Source of the DNA: Chitinophaga chungangae
Lineage (GTDB): Bacteria > Bacteroidota > Bacteroidia > Chitinophagales > Chitinophagaceae
NCBI RefSeq assembly: GCF_017742215.1
Contig: NZ_JAGHKP010000002.1
Span: 1,274,737 to 1,338,736, forward strand
Direction of reading: 5' to 3'
Length of the DNA: 64,000 nt
Part shown: positions 26,876-35,866 of the stretch, piece after piece
Layout: each line of letters opens with the position of its first letter
How positions within the stretch are numbered: position 1 is the stretch's first letter
The notes under the pieces: model-generated
What the model saw: only the letters and a program-made list of their open reading frames with translations
The model's database searches: none
Told to the model about the DNA's origin: nothing
Position numbers and translations under genes: made by a program

Positions 26876-27523
26876 ATGAGTGCAGGGAATATGAAACGGC
26901 TGGCCATCATCGGCTCCGGGGATCTCGGGCAGCAAATAGCCTATCATGCCGGGCACGATAACCATTACACGATAGCAGGTTTTTTCGACGATTTTAAGAA
27001 ACCCGGTGAAACCGCCGGCGCATATACCGTATTAGGGGGCCTGCCGGACGTACTCGAAAAATACCAGGAAGGTATGTTTGACCACCTGATGATCGGGATC
27101 GGCTATAAACATTTCGAGAAACGCCGGGAATGTTTTGATGCCTTTGCCGGCCAGATCCCTTTCGGGAGGATCATTCATTCGCAGTCCAGCGTGGACCCAT
27201 CCTGCCGGATCGGCGAAGGCGCGTTCGTTTTACCAGGCTGTGTGCTCGACCAGCAGGTGGTGATCGGTGAAAATGTACTGATCAACGTGGGTTCCTGCAT
27301 TGCGCATGACTCGCAAATCGGACGGCACACCTTCCTTTCTCCCCGCGTGGCAATAGCAGGATTCACGACAGTAGGCGAATGTTGCAATATCGGCATCAAT
27401 ACCACCATTATCGATAATATCCGGGTCCAGGACAGGGTACAGACCGGCGGAGGCACAGTTGTGATACGCGATCTTGACCAGCCCGGCCTGTACGTAGGGA
27501 ATCCGGCCCGTTTTGTTCGATAA
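26876..27523 (+). CDS. NeuD/PglD-type sugar O/N-acyltransferase
   Basis: 215 aa. N-terminal Rossmann-like domain (LAIIGSGDLGQQIAYHA) followed from about residue 100 by left-handed beta-helix hexapeptide repeats (VDPSCRIGEGAFVLPGC and onward), with His in the CIAHDSQIG segment. PglD acetylates UDP-4-amino sugars and NeuD acetylates sialic acid. It immediately precedes WecE, so it is a good candidate to acetylate dTDP-4-amino-4,6-dideoxygalactose in place of the GNAT enzyme WecD, which is absent. Confidence 0.82.
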   Translation: MSAGNMKRLAIIGSGDLGQQIAYHAGHDNHYTIAGFFDDFKKPGETAGAYTVLGGLPDVLEKYQEGMFDHLMIGIGYKHFEKRRECFDAFAGQIPFGRIIHSQSSVDPSCRIGEGAFVLPGCVLDQQVVIGENVLINVGSCIAHDSQIGRHTFLSPRVAIAGFTTVGECCNIGINTTIIDNIRVQDRVQTGGGTVVIRDLDQPGLYVGNPARFVR

Positions 27524-27547
27524 CAATAAAAAAAGTAATAAGCTATA

Positions 27548-28696
27548 ATGATGAATCCATTAATTCCATTCAATAAACCGTACCTGACCGGGAAAGAGGC
27601 GCACTATATATACCAGGCCGTTTATTCAGGCAAGATATCCGGTAATGGCATCTATACAAAAGGTTGCCAGCGTTTTTTTGAAGAACGTTATGGGTTCAAA
27701 AAAACCCTGCTGACCACCTCCTGCACCGACGCCCTGGAAATGGCCGCCATACTGGCCAACATTCAGCCGGGGGATGAGGTCATCGTTCCCTCCTATACGT
27801 TCGTATCTACCGCCCTGGCGTTTGTACGCGAGGGTGCTAAAATAGTTTTTGCGGACAGTTGCGCTAACAACCCGAACATCGATGCGGACAAAATCGAGGC
27901 GCTCATTACCGAACGTACCCGTGTGATCGTGCCGGTTCATTATGCCGGCATTGCCTGCGATATGGACAAGATCATGCAACTGGCGGAAAAATATAACCTG
28001 CTGGTGATCGAGGATGCGGCACAGGCGATCGATTCGTTTTATAAAGGCCGGGCGCTGGGCGCTATCGGGCACATGGCAGCATTTTCTTTCCATGAGACCA
28101 AAAATATCGTTTCCGGCGAAGGCGGCATGCTGGCCATCAACGACGACCGGTTCGCCGATCGCGCGGAGATCATATGGGAGAAAGGCACCAACCGCGCGCA
28201 GTTCTTTCGGGGTGAGATCAACAAATACGGTTGGGTTGATACGGGCTCATCCTTCCTGCCTTCCGAGATTGTCGCCGCATTCCTCTATGCGCAGCTGGAA
28301 AACCTGGACGATATCCAGCGCAAACGCAAAGAGATCTGGGGCCTGTACGCATCCGGGCTGGCCGGCCTGGCGGAAAAAGGCCTCATTACGCTAACAGATA
28401 TCCCGGATTATGCAACAAACAACGCGCATATGTTCTATATCGTATGCCGCGACCTGGATACCCGCTCAAAGCTGATCGAGCATCTCAAAGCCAGTAACAT
28501 CCACAGCGTTTTCCATTATCTTAGCCTGCACAAAAGCGACTTCTACAGCGCCAGAAGCGGCAAAACGGCTTCGCTGCCCAACAGCGACCATTATACGGAC
28601 TGCCTGCTGCGCCTGCCGATGTATTTTGAGCTGACGCACGACAATGTGAGATTCATCACAAAAGAAATAGTTGATTTTTTCAATGATCCCTCTTAA
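27548..28696 (+). CDS. wecE: dTDP-4-amino-4,6-dideoxygalactose transaminase
   Basis: 382 aa PLP enzyme of the DegT/DnrJ/EryC1/StrS family, WecE/RffA subgroup. It aminates dTDP-4-keto-6-deoxyglucose with glutamate to give dTDP-Fuc4N. The start IPFNKPYLTGKE, the motif VIEDAAQAIDSFYKG and the PLP lysine Lys185 in FHETKNIVSGEGG are WecE-specific. The WecF-like transferase for this sugar starts 12 bases after the stop. The dTDP-glucose enzymes RmlA/RmlB are not in the window. Confidence 0.9.
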   Translation: MMNPLIPFNKPYLTGKEAHYIYQAVYSGKISGNGIYTKGCQRFFEERYGFKKTLLTTSCTDALEMAAILANIQPGDEVIVPSYTFVSTALAFVREGAKIVFADSCANNPNIDADKIEALITERTRVIVPVHYAGIACDMDKIMQLAEKYNLLVIEDAAQAIDSFYKGRALGAIGHMAAFSFHETKNIVSGEGGMLAINDDRFADRAEIIWEKGTNRAQFFRGEINKYGWVDTGSSFLPSEIVAAFLYAQLENLDDIQRKRKEIWGLYASGLAGLAEKGLITLTDIPDYATNNAHMFYIVCRDLDTRSKLIEHLKASNIHSVFHYLSLHKSDFYSARSGKTASLPNSDHYTDCLLRLPMYFELTHDNVRFITKEIVDFFNDPS

Positions 28697-28707
28697 GCTG
28701 CTGTGAA

Positions 28708-29784
28708 ATGAAGTATGTGCATGTGATCGTCAATACGGCTTATACCGCTCCTTTTATTTCGTTTGTCAACACACATTTTAAAGCGGAGGAGCATTTTTTT
28801 TACGTGATCGGCGGCTGGTCTGAAGAAACGGTGCGCGTGCCGGTATCAGGCAACGTGCGCTCCCTTTATCACACCAGGCATCTATTGAACGGATTCCGCA
28901 TGCTGAAGGACATGAACGTTTCCAAAAAGATATTCATTCATGGCCTGTTCAGCCCTTATATATTATGGGCGCTGGTTACCCAGCCATGGCTGCTGAAAAA
29001 ATGCAGCTGGGCCGTTTGGGGAGGAGACCTCTACCATTACCAGGTGCCGCGCGAAACGCTGCGGCTCAAAGTGGAAGAATGGCTCAGAAGGATATGCATC
29101 AAACGTTTCGGGGAGCTAATCACCATCAAAGGCGATTATGAGCTGGCGCAGAAGTGGTACGGTGTAAAGGGAGTTTACAAATATGCCATGTATTCCACTC
29201 CGCTTAAGATCGCGGAGATAGACCAGATCATCCGTTCCGGCCAGCCGAAGGTCGACACCGGCGTTATTTCCATCCAGATCGGGAATTCAGCGGCTTATGA
29301 AAATAATCACTTTGAAATAATCGATCTTTTAAAACAGTACCGCGATCAGAATATTAAGATCTATGCATTGCTTTCCTATGGTGAGAACGACTATGCGGAA
29401 AAGGTCATTGCCTACGGCCGGTCGGTATTTGAAGATAAATTCGTACCTGTCAGGAACTATATGGAATTCAAAGATTTCGTTCTGTTCATGAACAGCATGG
29501 ACCTGATCGTATTCAATCACAAGCGGCAGCAGGCGCTGGGCAACCTGTTGCTGGCCACCTATCTTCAAAAGAAGGTGTTCATCAGCAGCGAAAGCAGCCT
29601 TTGGGGATTGTTCACCGACGAGTTCGGGATGATGATGGAAGACACTCAAAGCATCAGGGACCTGGATTATGAAAGGTTTAAAACGAAAAACCAGGCGGGC
29701 GTTGAAAGGAATAAAATAAAAGCGGATGTGATCCTGGACGAGAAATTTATTATTGGATTATGGGACGCCCTGTTTGATAAATAA
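28708..29784 (+). CDS. wecF: GT56-family Fuc4NAc transferase (WecF homologue)
   Basis: 358 aa. The second half carries GT56 signatures: IGNSAAYENNHFEIIDLL, LLSYGENDYAEKVI and IVFNHKRQQALGNLL. In enterobacteria WecF adds Fuc4NAc from dTDP-Fuc4NAc to the lipid-linked common-antigen intermediate on the cytoplasmic membrane face. The pairing with wecE immediately upstream strongly supports the same sugar here. Finding this pair in a Bacteroidota Wzx/Wzy locus is notable. Acceptor unknown. Confidence 0.87.
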   Translation: MKYVHVIVNTAYTAPFISFVNTHFKAEEHFFYVIGGWSEETVRVPVSGNVRSLYHTRHLLNGFRMLKDMNVSKKIFIHGLFSPYILWALVTQPWLLKKCSWAVWGGDLYHYQVPRETLRLKVEEWLRRICIKRFGELITIKGDYELAQKWYGVKGVYKYAMYSTPLKIAEIDQIIRSGQPKVDTGVISIQIGNSAAYENNHFEIIDLLKQYRDQNIKIYALLSYGENDYAEKVIAYGRSVFEDKFVPVRNYMEFKDFVLFMNSMDLIVFNHKRQQALGNLLLATYLQKKVFISSESSLWGLFTDEFGMMMEDTQSIRDLDYERFKTKNQAGVERNKIKADVILDEKFIIGLWDALFDK

Positions 29785-29790
29785 CTAAGC

Positions 29791-31218
29791 ATGAACATCG
29801 TCAAAAAATTCCTTTCTTTTTCCATAGGCACATGGATTGGCGCCATAATCGGAATCATCACTATTCCGCTTTCCACCTATTTTTTTTCCCCCGAAGATTT
29901 CGGCAAGGCATCCATTTTTACATTGGCGTTGAATATCCTGATGCTGTTCACGCTTTTCGGCATAGACCAGGCTTTTATCCGTTTTTTTTATGAGGAAAGA
30001 ACCGAAAAGCTGCTCAGCAAATGCCTGGTGCTCACCACCGCCGTTTATCTTTGCCTGATGGGCGCGCTGTTCGTTTTCAGGCAGGAAGTGTCCATGTACC
30101 TGTTCGACGTTTATTCCCCTGAAATGATCCTGCTGTTAGGCGTCGCCACCATCGTCAATGTGCTGAACAACTACGCCGCCTCCATCGTAAGAATGAAACA
30201 GGAAGGCCTCATCTATTCCATCATCCAGATCGCCCTGCGTTTTCTTGAGCTGGCATTTATCCTGATATTCCTGCTTTTCATGACGCGGGACTACGCGCTG
30301 CTGGTATATGCCAAAGCCGCATCCCTGCTGCTGGCCACGATCTATGCCATTTATGTGACAAAAGAAACATGGGCAAAAGTGGAAGCGGCGCCGGGGCAAT
30401 CCACCTATTCCTATAAAGATATTTTTAACTTCAGCTATCCCCTGGCCTTTACCAACCTGGTCACCTGGGCGCTTCAGTCCATCGACAAGCTGGCGCTGAA
30501 GGAATGGGCTACCCCCGAAGAGCTCGGCGTGTATTATGCCGCATTCAAGGTGGTGCTGGTACTGCAGATCATCCAGACCTCATTCACCACCTACTGGATC
30601 CCGCTGTCCTACGAACGTTTCCACCAGTACCAGGACAAGGAGGTGAATCAGGTATTTTTTGGCAAGGTGAATCAGAACGTATCCGTAGCCATGCTGCTGT
30701 TCGGCGTCGGGCTGATCATGTGCAAGGACCTGGTATCCATTGTGCTGGGCGCAGAGTACAGGTCGGCAGTATCCATGATCCCGTTCCTCATTTTTATGCC
30801 CGTCATGTACACTATCGCAGAAACCACCACCATCGGCCTCAATTTTTTCAAGAAGGTGAAACTGATCCTGCTGATATCCGTCATTACGCTGATCGTCAAC
30901 CTCATCTGCAATTACCTGCTGGTGCCGGCCTATCATGGCGTTGGCGCAGCCATTGCGCTGGGTGCTTCATCCATCCTGTTTTTTATCCTGCGTACCCATT
31001 TTTCCCTGCGGTATTTCAGGGCGGATTATAAGCTGCTGAAGTTCTACGCCATGCTGTTCCTGGTGGTCTGTTACGCGCTGTTCAGCACGTTTTACCCGTG
31101 GAGCCCGTTGAATACAGCCGCGGGCATCCTGTTGTTTATTTTAATATTTGCCTTATATTCCAATACAGTACTGCCCGAAATCAAAAAAATCATTGCGGGG
31201 GACAAGGTAGCCGGTTAA
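29791..31218 (+). CDS. Wzx-like oligosaccharide flippase
   Basis: 475 aa with about 12-14 hydrophobic segments and the polysaccharide-biosynthesis (MOP) start FLSFSIGTWIGAIIGIITIPL. It flips lipid-linked repeat units across the inner membrane. It starts 6 bases after wecF and is followed 9 bases later by the EpsG/Wzy-like polymerase, the expected partner. Confidence 0.9.
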   Translation: MNIVKKFLSFSIGTWIGAIIGIITIPLSTYFFSPEDFGKASIFTLALNILMLFTLFGIDQAFIRFFYEERTEKLLSKCLVLTTAVYLCLMGALFVFRQEVSMYLFDVYSPEMILLLGVATIVNVLNNYAASIVRMKQEGLIYSIIQIALRFLELAFILIFLLFMTRDYALLVYAKAASLLLATIYAIYVTKETWAKVEAAPGQSTYSYKDIFNFSYPLAFTNLVTWALQSIDKLALKEWATPEELGVYYAAFKVVLVLQIIQTSFTTYWIPLSYERFHQYQDKEVNQVFFGKVNQNVSVAMLLFGVGLIMCKDLVSIVLGAEYRSAVSMIPFLIFMPVMYTIAETTTIGLNFFKKVKLILLISVITLIVNLICNYLLVPAYHGVGAAIALGASSILFFILRTHFSLRYFRADYKLLKFYAMLFLVVCYALFSTFYPWSPLNTAAGILLFILIFALYSNTVLPEIKKIIAGDKVAG

Positions 31219-31227
31219 ACTAAAAAT

Positions 31228-32298
31228 ATGCTGATCACCGTTTTATTCATATTACTTGCCGCATTGAGCTTCTACCGGAGAGACAACGGCAGTACGGTAA
31301 AACTGGTATTTCTGCTGCTGCTCATCATCTCCTTCTTCCTTTCGTTCAGAGCGGATTTCGATACATACAAGGCTTTTTTCGACCACATCGATTCCCTGGT
31401 CACTGTGCTGGCCAGCGGCAATTTCAAATCATTTCAAAGCGAAGAGAATTTTGAGATAGGGTATGTGCTGCTAAATTCCTTTCTCAAAATATTTACCGAC
31501 CAGGTAGCGGTATTGTACTACATCTGTAATGCATTTGTACTCTTCGTAGTATATATTTTCATAAAAAATAAGTCCCTGAATATCTATAAGCTCCTGCTGA
31601 CTTATTTCATGTTCGTATTCATCTCCATCCAGGTAACCATCCTGCGGCAGGCCATTGCCATTGCCATTTTCTATTTCAGCATCCGGTACCTGGTAAAGCG
31701 TGAATTCTGGCGGTATTTATTATGCATCGTGGCGGCTTCGTTGTTTCACAGGACAGCAATGTTCCTGTTACTGCTGTATTTCCTGGTAAAACGCACCTAT
31801 TCCACGAGGTTTTTGCTGATCCTGTTCTTCGTTGGAATGCTGATCTTCGTGCAGATCATTCCTTTTTCGGCTTTAGGCGCGTTTGAATCCATTACCCAGT
31901 ACCTGCTCCCTTCCATCGGTAATAAGCTGGCATATTATATTTTCCAGAACAAAAACCTGGAAGCTCCTGCCAGGTTTACCCAGGGCATCTTTGAAAACGT
32001 CGGTATCTTCTTTCTGCTGCTTTGGATCAGGCGCACGCTGATCAAAAAGGAATTATATTCCGCTTTTATGAATATCTGCTTCAATCTGTCTCTTTTGTAT
32101 ATATTTATATATATATATTTATTTGATCTGATTACATTCACATACCGGATCAACTATTACTTCATATTTTTTAAATTTTTCCTTATCGTCAAGTTTATAG
32201 AAACGATGGAATCAAAAGAGCACCGTTTCATCGGAAACGTGACCCTTATCTCATATTGCGCTATCATGTTAACAATCAGGTTGATACAAGGCTATTAG
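31228..32298 (+). CDS. EpsG/Wzy-like polysaccharide polymerase
   Basis: 356 aa, almost entirely hydrophobic with about 10 membrane segments and the EpsG-type element RQAIAIAIFYFSIRYLVKR plus LFHRTAMF. Expected to polymerise repeat units on the periplasmic face. It is AT-rich toward its 3' end (around 32090-32130) compared with neighbours, as is common for wzy genes. It ends the first gene block; 308 bases without a confident gene follow. Confidence 0.85.
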   Translation: MLITVLFILLAALSFYRRDNGSTVKLVFLLLLIISFFLSFRADFDTYKAFFDHIDSLVTVLASGNFKSFQSEENFEIGYVLLNSFLKIFTDQVAVLYYICNAFVLFVVYIFIKNKSLNIYKLLLTYFMFVFISIQVTILRQAIAIAIFYFSIRYLVKREFWRYLLCIVAASLFHRTAMFLLLLYFLVKRTYSTRFLLILFFVGMLIFVQIIPFSALGAFESITQYLLPSIGNKLAYYIFQNKNLEAPARFTQGIFENVGIFFLLLWIRRTLIKKELYSAFMNICFNLSLLYIFIYIYLFDLITFTYRINYYFIFFKFFLIVKFIETMESKEHRFIGNVTLISYCAIMLTIRLIQGY

Positions 32299-32456
32299 GG
32301 CGTGCGTGACAGCCTGTATGACATTCTTTCATAATTTATTTATTGTCAATCTTTTATAACTTATCTGAAATAAATTATTTTTGCGGATCAATTCTTGTTC
32401 CGGAGAATGCCCGGGTTTAACCCTCAATGTAGACTTTCAGGTTAAACTTGGTGAAA
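32299..32456. other. Intergenic region with a possible internal promoter
   Basis: A TATTTTTG box at 32376-32383 matches the TAnnTTTG pattern but has no clear -33 element at 19 bases. GGGTT-T-AACCC (32413-32423) is a perfect inverted repeat. This may be an internal promoter for the second half of the locus. No gene before the small ORF at 32457. Confidence 0.35.
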
Positions 32457-32594
32457 ATGAATAAAATAAATCATAATGTATTCACTAATATTAACTGGCA
32501 GTCGCGTCCCAATCATCTCCTCCGCTCCCGGGAAGCACACATTCCGGAAATGGGAAACCTCATTAAAATCGAACCGCATCTAAAGCAAGCTTAA
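32457..32594 (+). CDS. Possible 45-aa small protein or gene remnant
   Basis: ATG at 32457 to TAA at 32592-32594, ending 12 bases before the next glycosyltransferase, as an operon member would. The peptide is polar, Asn/His-rich at its start (MNKINHNVFTNINWQ) and ends EPHLKQA. No signal or membrane segment. It may be a real small protein, an upstream regulatory ORF, or a decayed piece of a larger gene. Not recognised. Confidence 0.3.
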   Translation: MNKINHNVFTNINWQSRPNHLLRSREAHIPEMGNLIKIEPHLKQA

Positions 32595-32606
32595 GCGCGA
32601 TATTTT

Positions 32607-33680
32607 ATGGCCAAAGTTTTATTGATCCAGAATTATATCACCAACTATAACCTGCCAATCTATAACCTGCTCAGCGAAGAACCGGGTGTAGAGCTGACAG
32701 TGGCTCACTTCGGGGAGAAGGTCAAAAATGAAAGAAAATTCAGTGAACTGATCCTGCATGAAAACAAAAAAGGGCCTTTTCATTTTGCCCAGGAAAACCT
32801 TCGTGCTATTTGCAACGAATATGAGGTCGTGATCAGCCTGGGTGATATACACTGGGTGCCGCTAATGATGCTGGGAAAGATGATAAACCGGAAGTTCAGG
32901 CTCATCTACTGGGGCATTGGCGTATCCGCTTCTTATAAAAACAGGTTCGACGAGAATAAAAGATGGGATTTCCTGAGATATTTTTTCATGCGCGGCGCGG
33001 ATGCGCTGGTTTTCTACAGCGATTACCCCGTTGAAAAATATAACAAAAAAGGCTTCCCCAGGGAAACGCTGTTCGTAGCCCACAATACAGTAGAGGTGCC
33101 CCGTTCCGCTCCTTCAAATGCAACGAGGGATAGCCTCCTGTTCGTAGGCACCCTGTACCGCGAAAAAGGCATCTTCGAGCTGCTGGATGCTTACCGGGAA
33201 GCTCATCGCATCAATAGCGGCCTGCCCGCACTGAATATTATAGGTGGAGGCGACGATTTTGAAAACGTGGCACGATGGATAAAAGAAAAAGAGCTTGCGG
33301 ACAAGATCCGTATGCACGGAGCGATTTACGACAACAAAAAACTTGAAGGATATTTCTCCCGGGCCCTTGCCTGTATATCGCCCAACCAGGCCGGCCTGTC
33401 CGTGCTGATGAGCATGGCTTACGGCGTGCCCTTTGTGACCAGCGTCAACGCCATCACAGGAGGAGAAAGATTCAATATTCAAAATAACGAAAACGGCATT
33501 TTATATACGGACGCTGCGGAACTGGTAAAAGTATTGGGCGACATTAGCATCGCTCCCGGGAAATACATCAGGATGGGCGAAAAGGCGAAGGATTTCTATG
33601 ATAATTTCAGAACGCCCCGGCACATGGTAAAAGGGTTCGTTGACGCAATAAACTTTGTACAATCAAAAAAGCTCAGGTAA
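32607..33680 (+). CDS. GT4-like glycosyltransferase
   Basis: 357 aa GT-B fold. The C-terminal half has the GT4 pattern LFVGTLYREKGIFELLDAY, IIGGGDDFE and a late acidic region ACISPNQAGLSVLMSMAYGVPFV. The donor-binding E-x7-E is not perfectly canonical. Adds one sugar of the repeat unit; the sugar is unknown. Its stop is directly abutted by the FdtA-like gene (next start 1 base later). Confidence 0.85.
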   Translation: MAKVLLIQNYITNYNLPIYNLLSEEPGVELTVAHFGEKVKNERKFSELILHENKKGPFHFAQENLRAICNEYEVVISLGDIHWVPLMMLGKMINRKFRLIYWGIGVSASYKNRFDENKRWDFLRYFFMRGADALVFYSDYPVEKYNKKGFPRETLFVAHNTVEVPRSAPSNATRDSLLFVGTLYREKGIFELLDAYREAHRINSGLPALNIIGGGDDFENVARWIKEKELADKIRMHGAIYDNKKLEGYFSRALACISPNQAGLSVLMSMAYGVPFVTSVNAITGGERFNIQNNENGILYTDAAELVKVLGDISIAPGKYIRMGEKAKDFYDNFRTPRHMVKGFVDAINFVQSKKLR

Positions 33681-34055
33681 ATGGCAAATATAATCGATCT
33701 GAAAACTTTCACTGATTCAAGGGGCAACCTCACTGTAGTGGAAAAAGTCATCCCATTCGATATAAAACGGGTATTCTATATTTACGGCGTGGATGATTCC
33801 GTGCGGGGCAAGCACCGGCATAAAAAGACCCTCCAGGCCGCCATTTCCATACAGGGCTCCTGCAGGATCATGAACCAGTCGGGAACCGGGCAACCTTATC
33901 AGGAGTTTACACTGGATTCTCCCTCCAAATGCCTCATAATCAATCCTGAAGACTACCATTGGATGGACCGGTTCTCCAAGGATTGTATACTGATGGTATT
34001 TGCTTCGGAGTTTTATGACGCGGGAGATTATATATTTGAACCATACGAACAATGA
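33681..34055 (+). CDS. fdtA: dTDP-4-keto-6-deoxyglucose 3,4-ketoisomerase (FdtA/QdtA, WxcM-like cupin)
   Basis: 124 aa single-domain cupin. Conserved DSRGNLTVVE, the catalytic GKHRHKKTLQ histidines and the later PEDYHWM fit FdtA/QdtA. The enzyme makes the dTDP-3-keto sugar from which Fuc3N or Qui3N is formed by the aminotransferase two genes downstream. Whether it gives the galacto (FdtA) or gluco (QdtA) product cannot be told from motifs alone. Confidence 0.85.
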   Translation: MANIIDLKTFTDSRGNLTVVEKVIPFDIKRVFYIYGVDDSVRGKHRHKKTLQAAISIQGSCRIMNQSGTGQPYQEFTLDSPSKCLIINPEDYHWMDRFSKDCILMVFASEFYDAGDYIFEPYEQ

Positions 34056-34094
34056 TCATTTTCTACCGGCTTATTCCAGCTTAACAATATCCTT

Positions 34095-34775
34095 ATGAAA
34101 ATAAAACACTACGCTGTTTTTAATAACGAATCGGAAAAACTGAACTGGGAGCGTCTCAGGAATGATGCTACCGAGTCGTCCTATTTTCTGCCCTACACAA
34201 AAGAGGAGTACCTGAAAAAGGTGGATACCGCCGCCCCATCGGACATGACAGCCATTATCATCAGGGAAATCAAAAAAACAGGCTGCGATCATCTCTTCTC
34301 GTTGGGCTCCGGCGTGGCTGCCCAGGAATATCAGATCAAAAAATTCTCGGACCTGCGGGTGGTAGTGTCCGACTACAATCCGTCGGTATTGCGGTTGAAA
34401 AGTTTCGGCGTGTTCGATGATGCCGTGATGCTCGACGCGTTCAAGGATAAAATTCCTGTGGATAAAGACTGCATCATGCTGTTCCCAAGGATCGACACCG
34501 AATTTGACGATGAGGCCCTCCGGTCGCTCTTCGAAAAATGCGCGGGGCTGGGCATCAAACATATCTGTTTCATTCCCGCACAGCTTCTCGATTTTTCCGT
34601 GGTCGTTTCGGAGATCAAAGTGATGCTGCTCAGCGTACTCAAAAGGAAAAAAAGAGTGTTCTGCGGCTATTCCAGGACGAAAGCGGCTTTTAACAAGATC
34701 TGGGGCGACTTTTACCGCATTTCCGGGGAGTTTAACCCCGGCAAAGAATTTTTCTTCTTACAAGCAATAAAATGA
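34095..34775 (+). CDS. Putative SAM-dependent methyltransferase-like protein
   Basis: 226 aa. A weak class I methyltransferase pattern is visible: FSLGSGVAAQEYQI as motif I and VVVSDYNPSV as the acidic loop after strand 2. No further catalytic motif is clear. It lies between FdtA and the FdtB-like aminotransferase (overlapping the latter by 4 bases), exactly where an acyltransferase FdtC would be expected. It may therefore modify the 3-amino sugar, for example by N-methylation; that is inference. Confidence 0.55.
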   Translation: MKIKHYAVFNNESEKLNWERLRNDATESSYFLPYTKEEYLKKVDTAAPSDMTAIIIREIKKTGCDHLFSLGSGVAAQEYQIKKFSDLRVVVSDYNPSVLRLKSFGVFDDAVMLDAFKDKIPVDKDCIMLFPRIDTEFDDEALRSLFEKCAGLGIKHICFIPAQLLDFSVVVSEIKVMLLSVLKRKKRVFCGYSRTKAAFNKIWGDFYRISGEFNPGKEFFFLQAIK

Positions 34776-35863
34776 ACGTAATGATAGAATACGAAAACCT
34801 CGGCAAACTGAACCAGCCTTTTTTTGACGAGTACAGGGATAAATTCGAAAAGATACTTGCATCGGGATGGTATATCCTCGGGAATGCCGTTGCTGCTTTT
34901 GAAAAAGAATATGCGGATTATACGGCATCCAAACATTGTATCGGCGTGGCCTCCGGTCTGGATGCGCTCAGCCTGTCGCTGCGTTGCCTGGATCTGCCGG
35001 CGGATTCTGAAGTGATCGTGCCTTCCAATACCTATATCGCCACTATATTATCCATTGTGCAGAACGGCTTCGTTCCCGTGCTGGTAGAGCCCGACATTCG
35101 CACGTACAACATCGATCCCGAAAAGATCGAGGAAAAGATAACGCCCCGCACGCGCGCCATCATGGTTGTGCATCTTTATGGCAAATGCTGCGGGATGGAC
35201 CGTATCTCGGCCATCGCCCAACAGCATGGCCTGTACGTGATCGAAGATTGTGCACAGTCGCAGGGGGCAAAATTTAAAGGGAAACTTGCCGGCAGCTTCG
35301 GGCATTTCGGCGCACACAGCTTCTATCCCACAAAAAACCTGGGCGCTCTCGGCGATGCCGGCGCAATTACGACGGACAGTGCCGGGTTCGACGAAAGGCT
35401 GAGGGCCCTGCGCAACTATGGCTCCAAGGTTAAATACATCAACGATTACGTCGGCGTCAATTCAAGGCTGGATGAAATGCAGGCCGGGCTGCTGTCTGTA
35501 AAGCTGGCGCATCTCGATAAAATTAACAGCCACAAAAGGGAACTGGCCAGTATTTATTCGGCCTCGCTCAAGGAAGATTTTATTAAACCCGTGGTGGACG
35601 AGGATTATTTCGATGTCTATCACATTTATAATATCCGGCATCCGAAAAGGGACGATCTGCGCGCATACCTTCTGAACAAAGGCATCAAGACGGAAATTCA
35701 CTACCCGGTTGCCCCCAATAAACAAAAAGCCATGCAGGGCATACTGGAAGGCTCATACCCGATCTCTGAAGAGATCCATGCCACCACGCTGAGCCTGCCC
35801 ATTTCCTATTATCATTCGCAAGATGACGTATTACAGGTGATCGAGGCGTTAAATTCATTCTAA
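34772..35863 (+). CDS. fdtB: dTDP-3-amino-3,6-dideoxyhexose transaminase (FdtB/QdtB type)
   Basis: 363 aa DegT/DnrJ/EryC1/StrS aminotransferase. N-terminal FEKILASGWYILGNAVAAFE, motif VIEDCAQSQGAKFKG and PLP lysine Lys188 in FYPTKNLGALGDAG are typical of the FdtB/QdtB/TylB group that aminates C3. With the FdtA-like ketoisomerase it completes dTDP-Fuc3N or dTDP-Qui3N. ATGA overlap with the preceding gene. Confidence 0.88.
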   Translation: MNVMIEYENLGKLNQPFFDEYRDKFEKILASGWYILGNAVAAFEKEYADYTASKHCIGVASGLDALSLSLRCLDLPADSEVIVPSNTYIATILSIVQNGFVPVLVEPDIRTYNIDPEKIEEKITPRTRAIMVVHLYGKCCGMDRISAIAQQHGLYVIEDCAQSQGAKFKGKLAGSFGHFGAHSFYPTKNLGALGDAGAITTDSAGFDERLRALRNYGSKVKYINDYVGVNSRLDEMQAGLLSVKLAHLDKINSHKRELASIYSASLKEDFIKPVVDEDYFDVYHIYNIRHPKRDDLRAYLLNKGIKTEIHYPVAPNKQKAMQGILEGSYPISEEIHATTLSLPISYYHSQDDVLQVIEALNSF

Positions 35864-35866
35864 CAG

